NCBI RefSeq assembly: GCF_014191495.1
Contig: NZ_JACHWR010000002.1
Location: 124,001 to 188,000, forward strand
Reading direction: 5' to 3'
Source of the DNA: Nocardioides soli
GTDB taxonomy: Bacteria; Actinomycetota; Actinomycetes; Propionibacteriales; Nocardioidaceae
DNA: 64,000 bases
Positions 1 through 9,300 of the stretch are shown in pieces. The notes under the pieces are model-generated. The model searched no databases. It was not told the origin of the DNA and saw nothing but the letters and a program-made list of their open reading frames with translations. How positions within the stretch are numbered: position 1 is the stretch's first letter; every line of letters begins with the position of its first letter. The position numbers were made by a program, and so were the translations under genes.

Positions 1-689
1 GTCGCCCCGCTGCCGGCCGAGAGCGGGCGCAGGCCGGGGTGGCCCCACAGCCGCTCGGAGCGGGAGCGCTCGGGGGTGATCCGCTCGGCATCGGAGATCT
101 CGTCGCGGCCGAACTCGAAGAACTGCGCCTCGGTGAGGTACTGGAACGGGATGTCCAGACCGTCGATCCACGCCATCGGCTGCTGCGTGGCGTTGTGGTG
201 GGCGTGCCAGTTCCAGCCTGCCTGAGGCAGGAAGTCGCCGCGGCGCATCGGCACCGGGTCGCCACCCACGACCGTCCAGACGCCCTCGCCCTCGACGACG
301 AACCGGAACGCGTGCTGGGTGTGCCGGTGCTCGGGGGCGTCCTCGCCCGGCATCAGGTACTGGATCGCCGCCCACAGCGTCGGCGTCGCGAACGGCCGGC
401 CGCCCAGGCTCGGGTTCGCCAGCGCGATCGCGCGGCGCTCGCCGCCGCGTCCGACCGGCACGATCTCGCCGGCCTGCGCGGCCAGCCGGCGCAGGCTCTC
501 CCATCGCCACAGGTGCGGCACCGCGCGGGAGCGCGGGTGCGCCGGCATCAGGTCGCCGATCTCGGTCCACAGCGGCACGAGCAGCTCCCGCTCGAAGCCG
601 CGGTAGAGGTCCTCCAGCGCGGGGGTCACGTCGGGCTGGTCCGGCGCAGCGACGGCCTGCAGCCGGACGGGGGTCTGCGTGGTGCTCAT
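1..689 (-). CDS. Gentisate 1,2-dioxygenase, C-terminus cut by window edge
   Basis: Ring-cleaving non-haem Fe(II) dioxygenase that opens gentisate to maleylpyruvate in aromatic catabolism; cytoplasmic. About 229 codons are visible from an ATG at 689, against roughly 340-380 for the family, so the second half is off the left edge. The N-terminal cupin is complete: a PGEDAPEHRHTQHAFRF stretch (about residues 114-130) gives likely metal ligands His121 and His123, and WHAHHN (about 161-166) gives a third near 162. The LWRWESL and FATPTLWAAIQYL segments are typical of gentisate and 1-hydroxy-2-naphthoate dioxygenases, and I cannot tell these two apart without the C-terminal half. A perfect inverted repeat lies 42 bp upstream (731-747) and may be its operator. 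Confidence 0.85.
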   Translation of the reverse strand, partial: MSTTQTPVRLQAVAAPDQPDVTPALEDLYRGFERELLVPLWTEIGDLMPAHPRSRAVPHLWRWESLRRLAAQAGEIVPVGRGGERRAIALANPSLGGRPFATPTLWAAIQYLMPGEDAPEHRHTQHAFRFVVEGEGVWTVVGGDPVPMRRGDFLPQAGWNWHAHHNATQQPMAWIDGLDIPFQYLTEAQFFEFGRDEISDAERITPERSRSERLWGHPGLRPLSAGSGA

Positions 690-730
690 GCCGACGAGCC
701 TGGGCCGTCCACCACTGTGAAGAACAGAGA

Positions 731-747
731 ATTCTGGTTGACAGAAT
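731..747. promoter_or_regulatory. Inverted repeat upstream of the gentisate dioxygenase gene, possible operator
   Basis: ATTCTG, a 5-base spacer, then CAGAAT: a perfect 6-bp dyad in an AT-richer patch 42 bp before the start codon at 689. Aromatic-ring dioxygenase genes of actinobacteria are often controlled by IclR or MarR regulators that bind short dyads of this shape. No such regulator is seen in this window, so the assignment is inference. Confidence 0.35.
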
Positions 748-848
748 GTATGGGCGTTCCTCGAGGCCGGCTCTCCTCGGGTGCGCCGTGGTGCGCCGGA
801 AACGGCTACACCTGCGTGTGCTCCCCGGGCCCCTTGACCTTCAGGCCC

Positions 849-890
849 GGCAGGTCGGCAGGTCGGCAGGTCGGCCAGGTCGGCCAGGTC
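849..890. repeat. Tandem 8/9-bp repeat, GGCAGGTC units
   Basis: Three GGCAGGTC units followed by two GGCCAGGTC units in tandem. Read on the minus strand, the sequence on either side looks like protein C-terminus: LPPYLEITYDL before and LKVKGPGEHTQV followed by a stop after. The two pieces are in different frames because the 8-bp units do not keep phase, so this may be a remnant gene broken by repeat slippage. The rest of 690-985 shows no convincing gene. Confidence 0.5.
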
Positions 891-985
891 GTAGGTGATC
901 TCGAGGTACGGCGGTAGCCGGTGTGCGCGACCCGCCAGCGCTGGGGGTGCGCAGGTAGGAACACCGCGCCGCTCGCGCCGCTGGC

Positions 986-2383
986 CTAGAGTTCGTCGTC
1001 CGACGGTGTGCGGCGTCGTCTCGCGGCAGCCTGCTGTCGCCGCTCCTTGGCCCGGACGCTGGCTCGCGCCTTCCGTTCCTCGGTCTTCTGGGCGAGCTGG
1101 ATGCTGCTGCTGGCCTTCAGCGACGTGCGGGTCGCCCCGGTCGTGGTGGCCGGCCGACTCGTGCGCGGTCGCTTGCTCGGGCGCTTGACGAAGGACGGGG
1201 CGGGCGCCGGCTCCGGAGCCAGGTAGACGTCGGCCTGCTCCGGGTTCGGGGCCTCCTGGCTGCTCGACAGCGCAGCGAGGCGGTTCTCCACGGGCACGTC
1301 GGCATCGTCGGTGAACGTCGTCCAGATGTCGGTGTCGTGGTCGGGTGCGGCGGCCAGGTGGGCGTCGAGGAGTCGCTGGCTCCGCTGGGTGGGCAGGCCC
1401 TGCGGGGTCAGCTCGACGTCGACGCCGGTCGACACGGCATTGTTGGCGCCGTCGTGGCCCACGCGCAGGTTGCCCGGCGAGTCGAAGGTGCTCTTCAGGA
1501 GCGCCCGGTACTTGTCCAGGCCGCCCGTCTCCATGAGCGCGAGGGTGTTCCTCAGCAGGGTGTTGCGTGCGGCGACCACCTCCGGCTGGCTCGAGTCGGC
1601 GGAGTCCGGGGACTTGTGGTTCTCCAACGCGATCGCCCGGTTGTACATCTGCACCCGTCCGACCGCGGCCGCCTGCAGGGCCAGCGACCCCGGGGCGGGT
1701 GCGGTCTCCGCGCCGCGCGAGAAGTTCGCCAGGGCCTGGTTGAGGGTGTTCTGGCCGACACCGGAGGCGATGACGTGGTTGATGCTCGAGTCCGGCGCGT
1801 TGTCGCCGGCGTCCTGGGCTGTCTGCTCCTGGAGGGTGAGCGGCCGGCCGGTGCGATGGGCGTGGGCGAGGTAGGCGCCGTGGCTGCTGTCGTACTGCGT
1901 CAGGCGCTCGAAGATCGCCGACTGCTTGTCCTTGGCCCGGCGCGGCCGCTTCTTGAGCAGGGGACGGGTCGTCGGGTCCGCCTCGGTCTCCGTCGGCGGC
2001 GCCTGACCGTAGATCTTCTGGTAGGCCCGCGTCTGGTCTCCGGGCGAGAGGCCCTCACCCGGGCCGTACTTCACCTGGCTCTTGGAGTCCTGGTAGCGCA
2101 CCGGCTCGTGGACGTACCGCCCGGGCCGGGTGATCGCCGGCCGGCCGCCCCGGCCCGGGCTCGGTCGGTCCGGTACGTCGCCGGCGGTCGCCGGCAGCGG
2201 CACCGGCGCGATCGGCCCGGACGCCGTGGTGTCGGGCACGGCCAGGTCCATGGGCACCTCGTGCTGCCCGATGGCGATGTCGTGCTCGGCCTCGGCGAGG
2301 TCCATCGGCTCCTGACGGTCCCCGGACGACTCCTCGCGCTCGGCTTCGCCCAGCTCCATCGGCACCTGCTGTCCGGTCATCAC
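986..2383 (-). CDS. Unrecognised basic, low-complexity protein with PM[D/E]L repeats
   Basis: I do not recognise this 465-aa protein. It starts GTG-ATG (2383 or 2380) with a GGAGG six bases before the GTG. The N-terminus carries three spaced copies of a short motif, VPMELGEAE, EPMDLAEAE and VPMDLAVPD, in a disordered acidic region. The middle, about residues 150-370, looks folded and helical. Two strongly basic clusters (LLKKRPRRAKDK near 140; KRPSKRPRTSRP near 395) resemble nuclear-localisation signals, and the last 60 residues are Arg/Lys-rich. There is no signal peptide or membrane segment. It could be a nucleic-acid-binding protein or a contractile-injection-type cargo; neither is demonstrated. 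Neighbours give no clue. Confidence 0.55.
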   Translation of the reverse strand: MMTGQQVPMELGEAEREESSGDRQEPMDLAEAEHDIAIGQHEVPMDLAVPDTTASGPIAPVPLPATAGDVPDRPSPGRGGRPAITRPGRYVHEPVRYQDSKSQVKYGPGEGLSPGDQTRAYQKIYGQAPPTETEADPTTRPLLKKRPRRAKDKQSAIFERLTQYDSSHGAYLAHAHRTGRPLTLQEQTAQDAGDNAPDSSINHVIASGVGQNTLNQALANFSRGAETAPAPGSLALQAAAVGRVQMYNRAIALENHKSPDSADSSQPEVVAARNTLLRNTLALMETGGLDKYRALLKSTFDSPGNLRVGHDGANNAVSTGVDVELTPQGLPTQRSQRLLDAHLAAAPDHDTDIWTTFTDDADVPVENRLAALSSSQEAPNPEQADVYLAPEPAPAPSFVKRPSKRPRTSRPATTTGATRTSLKASSSIQLAQKTEERKARASVRAKERRQQAAARRRRTPSDDEL

Positions 2384-2482
2384 CGACCACCTCCGAACGC
2401 CTTCCCCGAGCCACGACGGCTCCCCACTTTCTCAGAGAACCCGCGTCGTCGCCCCGACTTCGCCGAGTCCGCCGGCTTCATC

Positions 2483-2797
2483 TCAGTGGCCTCCGCGACG
2501 GACCCGGCGGCGCAGCTGCCAGATCCGCAGGGTGCCGACCGCAGCGGTGAGCACGATGCCGCCCACGGTCGCGATCAGGAGCGCGACCGCCAGGGGTGCG
2601 GTGCCGTCCCAGCCGAGGAAGGAGATGTGCACGTCGGCGGTGTTCTGGGCGATGAAGGTGACCAGCAGGACCAGCAGGACCGCCGCGATGATCACGGCCG
2701 TCCAGGCGCCGCTGGTGCGTGATCGGCGCAGCGGGTCCTGGGTGGGAGGGGTGGGTGCCGCGACCTCCGGCTCGGGGTCGGGCGTCTGATCGGTCAT
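2483..2797 (-). CDS. LapA/DUF1049-like membrane protein
   Basis: A 104-aa protein with a Pro-rich cytoplasmic N-terminus (about 1-28), a first hydrophobic helix (about 31-50), the short IAQNTADVHISFLGW loop and a second helix (about 67-92), then a basic RRRVRRGG tail. The asparagine-containing loop between two helices and the basic tail are typical of the lipopolysaccharide assembly protein A domain. In Gram-positive bacteria the family has no lipopolysaccharide role and its function is unknown. It stands alone, with no operon partner. Confidence 0.75.
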   Translation of the reverse strand: MTDQTPDPEPEVAAPTPPTQDPLRRSRTSGAWTAVIIAAVLLVLLVTFIAQNTADVHISFLGWDGTAPLAVALLIATVGGIVLTAAVGTLRIWQLRRRVRRGGH

Positions 2798-2870
2798 GGG
2801 TACGCCGTACCCCGTCGCGGACCGGACGAGTCGCTGCCCCGCGACGAGCGCGCGGTGGGAGCCCGCCCCG

Positions 2871-3815
2871 TCAGCCTTCGAGCTGGTCGACGGTCGGCAC
2901 GTAGAACAGTGCGCCGGTGGTGGCCGTGGAGACCTCGAGCAGGCGGTCGGTGGTGCCGGGCGGGTCGCCGAGGAACATGTTGCGCAGCATCCGCTCGATC
3001 ACCGCGGGGTCGCGGGTGTAGCCGATGAAGTAGGTGCCGTACTCGCCGGTGCCGCCCGGTGCGCCCGTCAGGCTGCCGAAGGGCATGTTGTCGCGCAGGA
3101 TCTGCAGCTCGGTGCCGTCGGCGTCCTCGATGCTGGTGAGCGCGGTGTGCGCCCCCGGCGCCTTCTGCTCGTCGGGCAGCTCGATGTCGGAGAGCTTCTC
3201 CCGGCCGATCGCGGCCTCCTGTTCCTCGACGGCCATCGCGTTCCAGGCGTCCACGTCGTGCAGGTACTTCTGGATGACCACGTAGCTGCCGCCGGCGAAG
3301 TCCGGGTCCTCGTCGCCGACGAGCAGCGCCCGGTCGACCGCGACGCCGACCGGGTTCTCGGTGCCGTCGACGAAGCCGAGCAGGTCACGGCGGTCGAAGT
3401 AGCGGAAGCCGTGCACCTCGTCGACGATCGTGGCCGCCCCGCGCAGCCGCCGGGTCAGCCGGGAGGCGAGCTCGAAGCAGAGGTCCTGCTGCTCGGCCTT
3501 GATGTGGAAGAAGAGGTCCCCCGGCGTGGCCGGCGCGTGGTGGCGCGGACCCCGGATCTCCGCGAAGGGGTGCAGCCCGGCGGGCCGGGCACCGCCGAGC
3601 ACCCGGTCGTACGCCGCGCTGCCGATCCCGACCACGCACGAGAGCGCTGCCTCGACGTTGCGGAAGCCGATCGCCCGGGCCATCCCGGGCACGTCGGCCA
3701 GCACCTCGCGCACCGTCGACTCGCCGCCGGCGTCCACGGTCAGGACTAGGAAGATGGCGGCCCGGGTGAGCGGCGTCGTGACCGGCTGCGGCTCGGAGGC
3801 TGGCATGGACGCCAT
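2871..3815 (-). CDS. Dyp-type haem peroxidase
   Basis: Dye-decolorising peroxidase of about 314 aa, a normal length for the B-type subfamily. It uses H2O2 to oxidise dyes, Mn(II) or lignin-like phenols. The diagnostic GFVDGTENP motif is at about 147-155 (catalytic Asp150), the probable proximal haem-ligand His at about 223 (GAHTAL) and the distal Arg at about 241 (ILRDNMPFG). There is no Tat or Sec signal, so it is cytoplasmic or encapsulin cargo. No encapsulin gene lies nearby and no obvious encapsulin-targeting tail is seen. The second Met (MPASEP) is an alternative start. Confidence 0.93.
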   Translation of the reverse strand: MASMPASEPQPVTTPLTRAAIFLVLTVDAGGESTVREVLADVPGMARAIGFRNVEAALSCVVGIGSAAYDRVLGGARPAGLHPFAEIRGPRHHAPATPGDLFFHIKAEQQDLCFELASRLTRRLRGAATIVDEVHGFRYFDRRDLLGFVDGTENPVGVAVDRALLVGDEDPDFAGGSYVVIQKYLHDVDAWNAMAVEEQEAAIGREKLSDIELPDEQKAPGAHTALTSIEDADGTELQILRDNMPFGSLTGAPGGTGEYGTYFIGYTRDPAVIERMLRNMFLGDPPGTTDRLLEVSTATTGALFYVPTVDQLEG

Positions 3816-3841
3816 CGTGCCTCAATCCGGCTCTGCCCGGC

Positions 3842-4333
3842 TCAATCCGCGATCGCCGCCGGCGCGCCGGTCTTGAAGAGCGTGGCGACGTAGAGCGTGA
3901 TCGGGGTGGTCCCCGCGTTGCGGGCGTGGTGCACCTCGCCCTGCTCCTCGACGAGCCAGTGGCCGGGGCGCACCTTCACGGTCTGTCCCGGCTTGATCAC
4001 CCGGACCAGCTCGGCGTCGTCGCCGGGGCCGGTCATCAGCCGCGCGCGGCCGGTCTCGACGGTGTAGGTGAGCACGCCCTCGGCGACGTACCCGAGCTGG
4101 GTGCCGGGGTGGTGGTGCGAGGCGAGGGCGGCACCCGGCATCACCACGACCTTGCTCAGGCCGAGCGTGCGCTTCGGGGAGCCGGTCGGGCCGGGGGCCT
4201 CGGCGAGCGACTGGCGGGCCACGGTGACCGGGGCCGGGTCGTCGTCCGCGGCGGCGGCGGTGACGGTGATGCCCGCGGCGAAGCCGGAGCCGACGAGGCC
4301 GAGCCCGGCGAGGGGAACGAGGAGTCGCTTCAT
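3842..4333 (-). CDS. Secreted cupin-domain protein
   Basis: A 163-aa protein with an N-terminal signal peptide (MKRLLVPLAGLG... to about residue 28, ending in an Ala-rich cleavage region) followed by one RmlC-like cupin. The first cupin motif contains three consecutive His (about 73-75, SHHHPGT), and EGVLTYTVE follows. The second motif region carries EVHHARN. Metal binding is likely. The substrate is unknown; similar exported single cupins are often annotated only as cupin-domain proteins. It lies 26 bp from the end of the Dyp peroxidase gene on the same strand and may be co-transcribed with it. Confidence 0.8.
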   Translation of the reverse strand: MKRLLVPLAGLGLVGSGFAAGITVTAAAADDDPAPVTVARQSLAEAPGPTGSPKRTLGLSKVVVMPGAALASHHHPGTQLGYVAEGVLTYTVETGRARLMTGPGDDAELVRVIKPGQTVKVRPGHWLVEEQGEVHHARNAGTTPITLYVATLFKTGAPAAIAD

Positions 4334-4448
4334 GTCTGGTGAGGGTAGGGACGCACGGCGTACCCCCGCAGCGGATCAGGGGATCTCGGGGTCGGTCCGG
4401 GGGTGCTCCCCGATGTGCCGAGGGGCCCGCGCGATGGAGGGTCGACCC

Positions 4449-5387
4449 ATGATCCGTGCCCACTCCCTCACCAAGCGCTTCACCACCGGAAAGGGGCAGA
4501 GCAAGAACGCTGTCGACGGCATCGACTTCGTGGTCGAGCCCGGCCGCGTCACCGGCTTCCTCGGCCCGAACGGCGCCGGCAAGTCGACGACGATGCGGAT
4601 GATCCTCGGCCTCGACGCCCCGACGTCGGGGACGGTCAGCGTCAACGGACACCGGTACGCCGCGTCGCCCGCGCCGCTGCGCGAGATCGGCGCGCTCCTC
4701 GACGCGCACGCCATCCACCCCGGGCGGTCCGCCCGTGACCACCTGCGGTGGATGGCGGCGTCCAACGGCATCCCGACCACCCGGGTCGGCGAGGTGCTCG
4801 AGCTGGTCGGCCTGGAGCCGGTGGCCGGCCAGCGGGCCGGGCGGTTCTCGCTCGGCATGGGCCAGCGGCTCGGCATCGCCGCCGCGATGCTCGGCGACCC
4901 GCCCGTGGTGGTCCTCGACGAGCCGGTCAACGGCCTCGACCCGGAGGGCATCCGCTGGGTGCGCACGTTCGCACGACAGCTCGCCGACGAGGGCCGCACC
5001 GTCTTCATCTCCAGCCACCTGATGTCCGAGATGGCCCTGATGGCCGACCACCTGCTGGTGATCGGCCGCGGGCGGATCCTCGCCGACTGCTCGATGACCG
5101 AGTTCATGAGCGACCACGCCGCGTCGTACGTCCGGGTGAAGGCGCCGGCCCTCGCCGACGCGGCGGCCGTGCTGGGCGGACGCGGCCTCGAGGTCAGCCG
5201 GCACGACGACGAGATCCGCGTGGTCGGGCTCGACGCGCCGTCGGTCGGGGAGCTGCTCTTCGAGCACCGCCTGGCCGTCCACGAGCTGACGCTGGTGCGC
5301 TCCTCGCTCGAGGACGCCTTCATGGGCCTGACCGCCGACAGCGTCGAGTACCACGCGATCGCCCCCTCGGAAGGAGTCGCCCGATGA
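4449..5387 (+). CDS. ABC transporter ATP-binding protein
   Basis: ATPase subunit (312 aa) of an ABC-2-type exporter. Walker A is GPNGAGKST (about 39-47), the signature is the variant FSLGMGQR, Walker B is VVVLDEP followed by the D-loop NGLDPEG, and the switch His is in SSHLMSE. The C-terminal tail resembles the bacitracin/lantibiotic immunity class (CcmA/BcrA-like). ATG 4449 is chosen because GGAGG lies eight bases upstream; longer in-frame starts are not supported. Its stop overlaps the start of the permease gene (ATGA), so the pair is translationally coupled. Confidence 0.93.
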   Translation: MIRAHSLTKRFTTGKGQSKNAVDGIDFVVEPGRVTGFLGPNGAGKSTTMRMILGLDAPTSGTVSVNGHRYAASPAPLREIGALLDAHAIHPGRSARDHLRWMAASNGIPTTRVGEVLELVGLEPVAGQRAGRFSLGMGQRLGIAAAMLGDPPVVVLDEPVNGLDPEGIRWVRTFARQLADEGRTVFISSHLMSEMALMADHLLVIGRGRILADCSMTEFMSDHAASYVRVKAPALADAAAVLGGRGLEVSRHDDEIRVVGLDAPSVGELLFEHRLAVHELTLVRSSLEDAFMGLTADSVEYHAIAPSEGVAR

Positions 5388-6202
5388 CCGCCACGCTCAT
5401 GGAGTCCGGCCGCGTCGTCGAGCGCGGCGACGTTGCCCGGCCGTCGTTCGCGGCCGTGCTGCGGGGCGAGTGGCTCAAGCTGCGCACCGTCCGCTCGACG
5501 TGGTGGACGCTGCTCGCGACGTTCGTCCTCGGTGCGGGCCTGACGATCCTGATGTGCTGGGGCAACGCCGACTGGCTGGCCTCGGCCGACGCCGACGAGT
5601 CGCCGGGCTCCTTCATCACCTGGGGGATGATGGTCGCCCAGATCACCGCCGTGGTGCTCGGTGCGCTGGTCGTCACGACGGAGTACGGCACCGGCATGAT
5701 CCGCACGACGTTCGCCGCCGTGCCGGCGCGCGGCCGGGTGCTGGCCGCGAAGGCCGTGCTGGTCACCGTCGTGTTCTTCGTGGTGGGCACCGGCACCGCG
5801 CTGGTCGGGTACGCCGGCGGCAACTACTTCCTGGACCGCGAGGGCATCGGGATGGCCCTCGAGGGGGACGTGCTCCGCTCGATGTACGGCTCCGGTCTCT
5901 ACCTCGCCGGCATCGGCATCTTCACGCTCGCCGTCGGCTTCCTGCTCCGGCACACCGCCGGCACCATCTCGGTGGTCCTCGCGCTGATGCTGATCCTGGG
6001 CAACATGGTGAACCTGGTGCCCGGTGCGGTCGGCGAGTGGCTGACCAAGCTGATGCCCGGCAACGCCGGCTCCGCGGTCTCGACCCCGGTCGCGTTCAAC
6101 CCGAACCTGCTCGACCCCTGGCCCGGCTTCGGCGTCTTCCTCGTGGAGATCGCCGTGCTGCTCGCCGCGGCGTACGTCGTGGTGCGGCGGCGGGACGCGT
6201 AG
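5384..6202 (+). CDS. ABC-2 type transporter permease
   Basis: Membrane partner (272 aa) of the preceding ATPase. After a cytoplasmic N-terminal segment (to about 45, containing the RGEWLKLRTVRSTWW coupling motif common to ABC-2 permeases) there are about six hydrophobic helices, starting at LLATFVLGAGLTILM. The sequence includes the TTEYGTGMIRTTFAAVPAR loop seen in antibiotic/peptide exporters of actinobacteria. AAGGAG lies eight bases before the ATG. The substrate is unknown. A strong hairpin follows at 6215-6262. Confidence 0.9.
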   Translation: MTATLMESGRVVERGDVARPSFAAVLRGEWLKLRTVRSTWWTLLATFVLGAGLTILMCWGNADWLASADADESPGSFITWGMMVAQITAVVLGALVVTTEYGTGMIRTTFAAVPARGRVLAAKAVLVTVVFFVVGTGTALVGYAGGNYFLDREGIGMALEGDVLRSMYGSGLYLAGIGIFTLAVGFLLRHTAGTISVVLALMLILGNMVNLVPGAVGEWLTKLMPGNAGSAVSTPVAFNPNLLDPWPGFGVFLVEIAVLLAAAYVVVRRRDA

Positions 6203-6214
6203 GACCGGTCAGGC

Positions 6215-6262
6215 GAAGCGAGGGCGACACGCCGTGCGCCGTCGGCGTGTCGCCCTCGTTTC
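6215..6262. terminator. Strong hairpin after the ABC operon
   Basis: The arms 6215-6233 and 6244-6262 pair over 19 positions with one G-T wobble and a 10-base loop, and a T-run lies at the 3' edge (GTTTC). This looks like a Rho-independent terminator for the ABC operon. Its right arm overlaps the left arm of a second hairpin (6255-6284), so the two structures cannot form together. Confidence 0.7.
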
Positions 6263-6284
6263 CCCGGGCGGCCGGGGAAACGAG
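6255..6284. promoter_or_regulatory. Second, overlapping hairpin before recC
   Basis: A perfect 13-bp stem (6255-6267 with 6272-6284) with a 4-base GCGG loop, 32 bp before the recC start. It shares bases 6255-6262 with the preceding terminator hairpin, giving two mutually exclusive folds in the recC leader. An attenuation role is inference. Confidence 0.45.
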
Positions 6285-6316
6285 CAGCTGTCCCCGCCAC
6301 CCCATAGGGTCGGCCC

Positions 6317-9300
6317 GTGCCCCTGCAGATCCACCGAGCCGCCCGCACCGACGTGCTGGCCGACCGCCTCGGTGACCTGCTGGCCGCACCGCTCGACGAT
6401 CCGTTCGCCGAGGAGGTCGTGGTGGTGCCGGCCAAGGGCGTGGAGCGGTGGCTCACCCAGCGGCTCAGCCACCGGCTCGGCGCGGGTCCGCGCGGCGGCG
6501 ACGGGGTGTGCGCGGGGGTGCGGTTCCTCAACCCGCGCAGCCTGGTCAGCCTGCTGCTCGGCCGCGAGCGCGACGATCCGTGGGACCCCGAGCGGCTGGT
6601 CTGGCCGCTGCTCGCGACGATCGACGAGAGCCTCGACGACCCGCGGTTCGAGACCCTCGCCAGACATCTCGGCCACGGTCGGGAGGGCCCGGACCAGGAG
6701 CTGCGCCGCAACCGTCGCTACTCGGTCGCGATCCGGCTGGCGCACCTCTACGCGTCGTACGCCGGACAGCGACCCGGCCTGGTCACCGCCTGGCGTCAGG
6801 GAGACGACGGTGACCTCGCCGACGACCTGCGCTGGCAGGCGGAGCTGTGGCGGCGGCTCCTCGAGAAGGTGGCCGCCCCACCGCCCGACGTCCGGCACGC
6901 CGAGACCTGTGCGGCGCTGGAGGAGGGCGGGGCCGACCTGCCGCTGCCGGGGCGGCTGAGCCTCTTCGGGCACACCCGCATCCCCGTCACCGAGGTGGCG
7001 CTGCTGCGGGCGCTCGGGGAGCACCGCGATGTCCACCTCTTCCTCCCGCAGCCGTCGCCGACGCTCTGGGACGACCTGGCCGGGCTCGGCGGCGTCGTGT
7101 CGCGCGCCGAGGACGCCTCGTCCGAACGCGTCGGGCACCCGCTGCTCGCCTCGCTCGGCCGCGACGCCCGCGAGCTGCGCCGCACGCTCGACGGCATCGA
7201 CGCCGAGCTCGTGCCGGCCCCCGAGGGCGACCCGGCCACGCTGCTCGGCTGGCTCCAGCACGACCTGCGCGCCAACCATGCTCCGTCGTACGACGAGCGC
7301 GCCGGCCGCCTCCTCGACGCCGCCGACACCAGCCTGCAGGTGCACGCCTGCCACGGCCCGGCCCGCCAGGTCGACGTGCTGCGCGAGGTGCTGGTCGGGC
7401 TGCTCCAGGACGACCCCACCCTCGAGCCGCGCGACATCCTCGTGATGTGCCCCGACATCGAGTCCTACGCGCCGCTGATCTCGGCCGGGTTCGGCCTCGC
7501 GACGAGCCAGGGCCCCGCGACGCGGGGGCACCCCGCGCACCTGCTCCGGGTCAAGCTGGCCGACCGTGCGTTGACCAGCACCAACCCGCTGCTCGCCGTG
7601 GCCGGCCGGCTCCTCGAGCTCTCGGGTGGTCGGGTCACGGCCGCCGACGTGCTCGACCTGGCCGGCAGCGAGCCCTGTCGCCTGAGGTTCGGCTTCACCG
7701 ACGACGAGCTCGACCGGGTCAGCCGCTGGGTCGCCCGCGCCGGGGTGCGCTGGGGCCTCGACGAGGACTCCCGCAGGGCGTTCCAGATGGAGCGCTTCCC
7801 CCACAACACCTGGCGGATGGGCCTCGACCGGATCCTGCTGGGCGTCGCCATGAGCGGCGACGACCACCGTCATCTCGGTCGCGGCCTGCCGCTCGACGAC
7901 ATCGGCAGCAGCGAGATCGACCTCGCCGGCCGGCTCGCCGAACTGGTCGAGCGACTCGACACGACGCTGACCGGGCTGGCCGGCGCGCGGACCGTCGCCG
8001 ACTGGTCGGCCCGGCTGCGCGACGGCGTGCGGTCGCTCACCGACGTCGACGCCGACGACGCCTGGCAGCTGCCGCAGTTCGAGCGCGAGCTGGCCCGCGC
8101 CGCCACCTCGTCCCACGAGGGCGAGGTCGAGCTGCGGCTCTCCGACGTACGCGCGATGCTCCAGTCCCGCCTGGCCGGCCGCCCGACCCGCGCCAACTTC
8201 CGCACCGGCACGCTCACGGTCGCCACGTTGGTGCCGATGCGTTCGGTGCCGCACCGCGTCGTGTGCCTGATCGGCCTCGACGACGGCGTGTTCCCCCGTG
8301 CCGGGGCGGTCGACGGCGACGACGTGCTCGGCCGGCGGCCGCTGACCGGCGAGCGGGACGCCCGCAGCGAGGACCGCCAGCTCCTCCTCGACGCCGTGCT
8401 GGCCGCGACCGAGCGCCTCGTCATCACCTACAGCGGTGCCGACGAGCAGTCCGGCGCGCGCCGCCCGCCCGCCGTACCCCTCGGCGAGATCCTCGACGCC
8501 GCCGATCGCACCACCGCCGCACCGGTGCGCGACCGCGTCGAGACCCGGCACCCGCTCCAGCCGTACGACGCACGCAACTTCGCCCCGGAGCGACCGTTCA
8601 GCTTCGACGCCGCCGCACTGGCCGGTGCACGCTCGGCGTGGAGCGTCCGCCGCGAGCCCCAGCCGCTGCTCACCGGCCCGCTGCCCCCGCGACCTCGCGA
8701 GGACGTGTCGCTGCAGGACCTCAAGGCGTTCCTCGCCCACCCGGTGCGCACCTTCCTGCGCGAGCGGCTCGACGTGGCGACCCCGTTCGAGCCCGACGAC
8801 CTCGCCGACGCGATCCCGGTGACGCTCGACAGCCTGGAGAAGTGGCAGGTCGGCGATCGGCTGTTGCGCGAGCTGCTCGCCGGGCAGGACCCGGTCGCGG
8901 TGATGACCGCCGAGCAGCTCGCCGGCACCCTCCCGCCGGGCGGCCTCGGCCGGGCCGCGCTCAACGAGGTCGTCGAGGAGTGCCAGCGGCTCTGGGCTCG
9001 CACGGTCGACGTGCGCCAGGGCGAGCGCCGGTCCGTGGACGTCGACGTCGACCTCGGCGACGGCCGCCGGCTCACCGGCACGGTGCCCGGCGTCTACGGC
9101 AGCCGGGTGGTCTCGCTGGGCTACTCGCGGCTCAACTACCGGCAGCGGCTGCAGGCCTGGGCCGACCTGCTGGCGCTCAGCGCGTCGTATCCCGACCAGC
9201 ACTGGACCGCCCACGCCATCGGCCGCGAGCGAGCCGGCCCGAAGCGCGCGATCTCGGGGCCCCTCGACCACCGCGCCGTCGGCTGGCTGCGCGACCTCGT

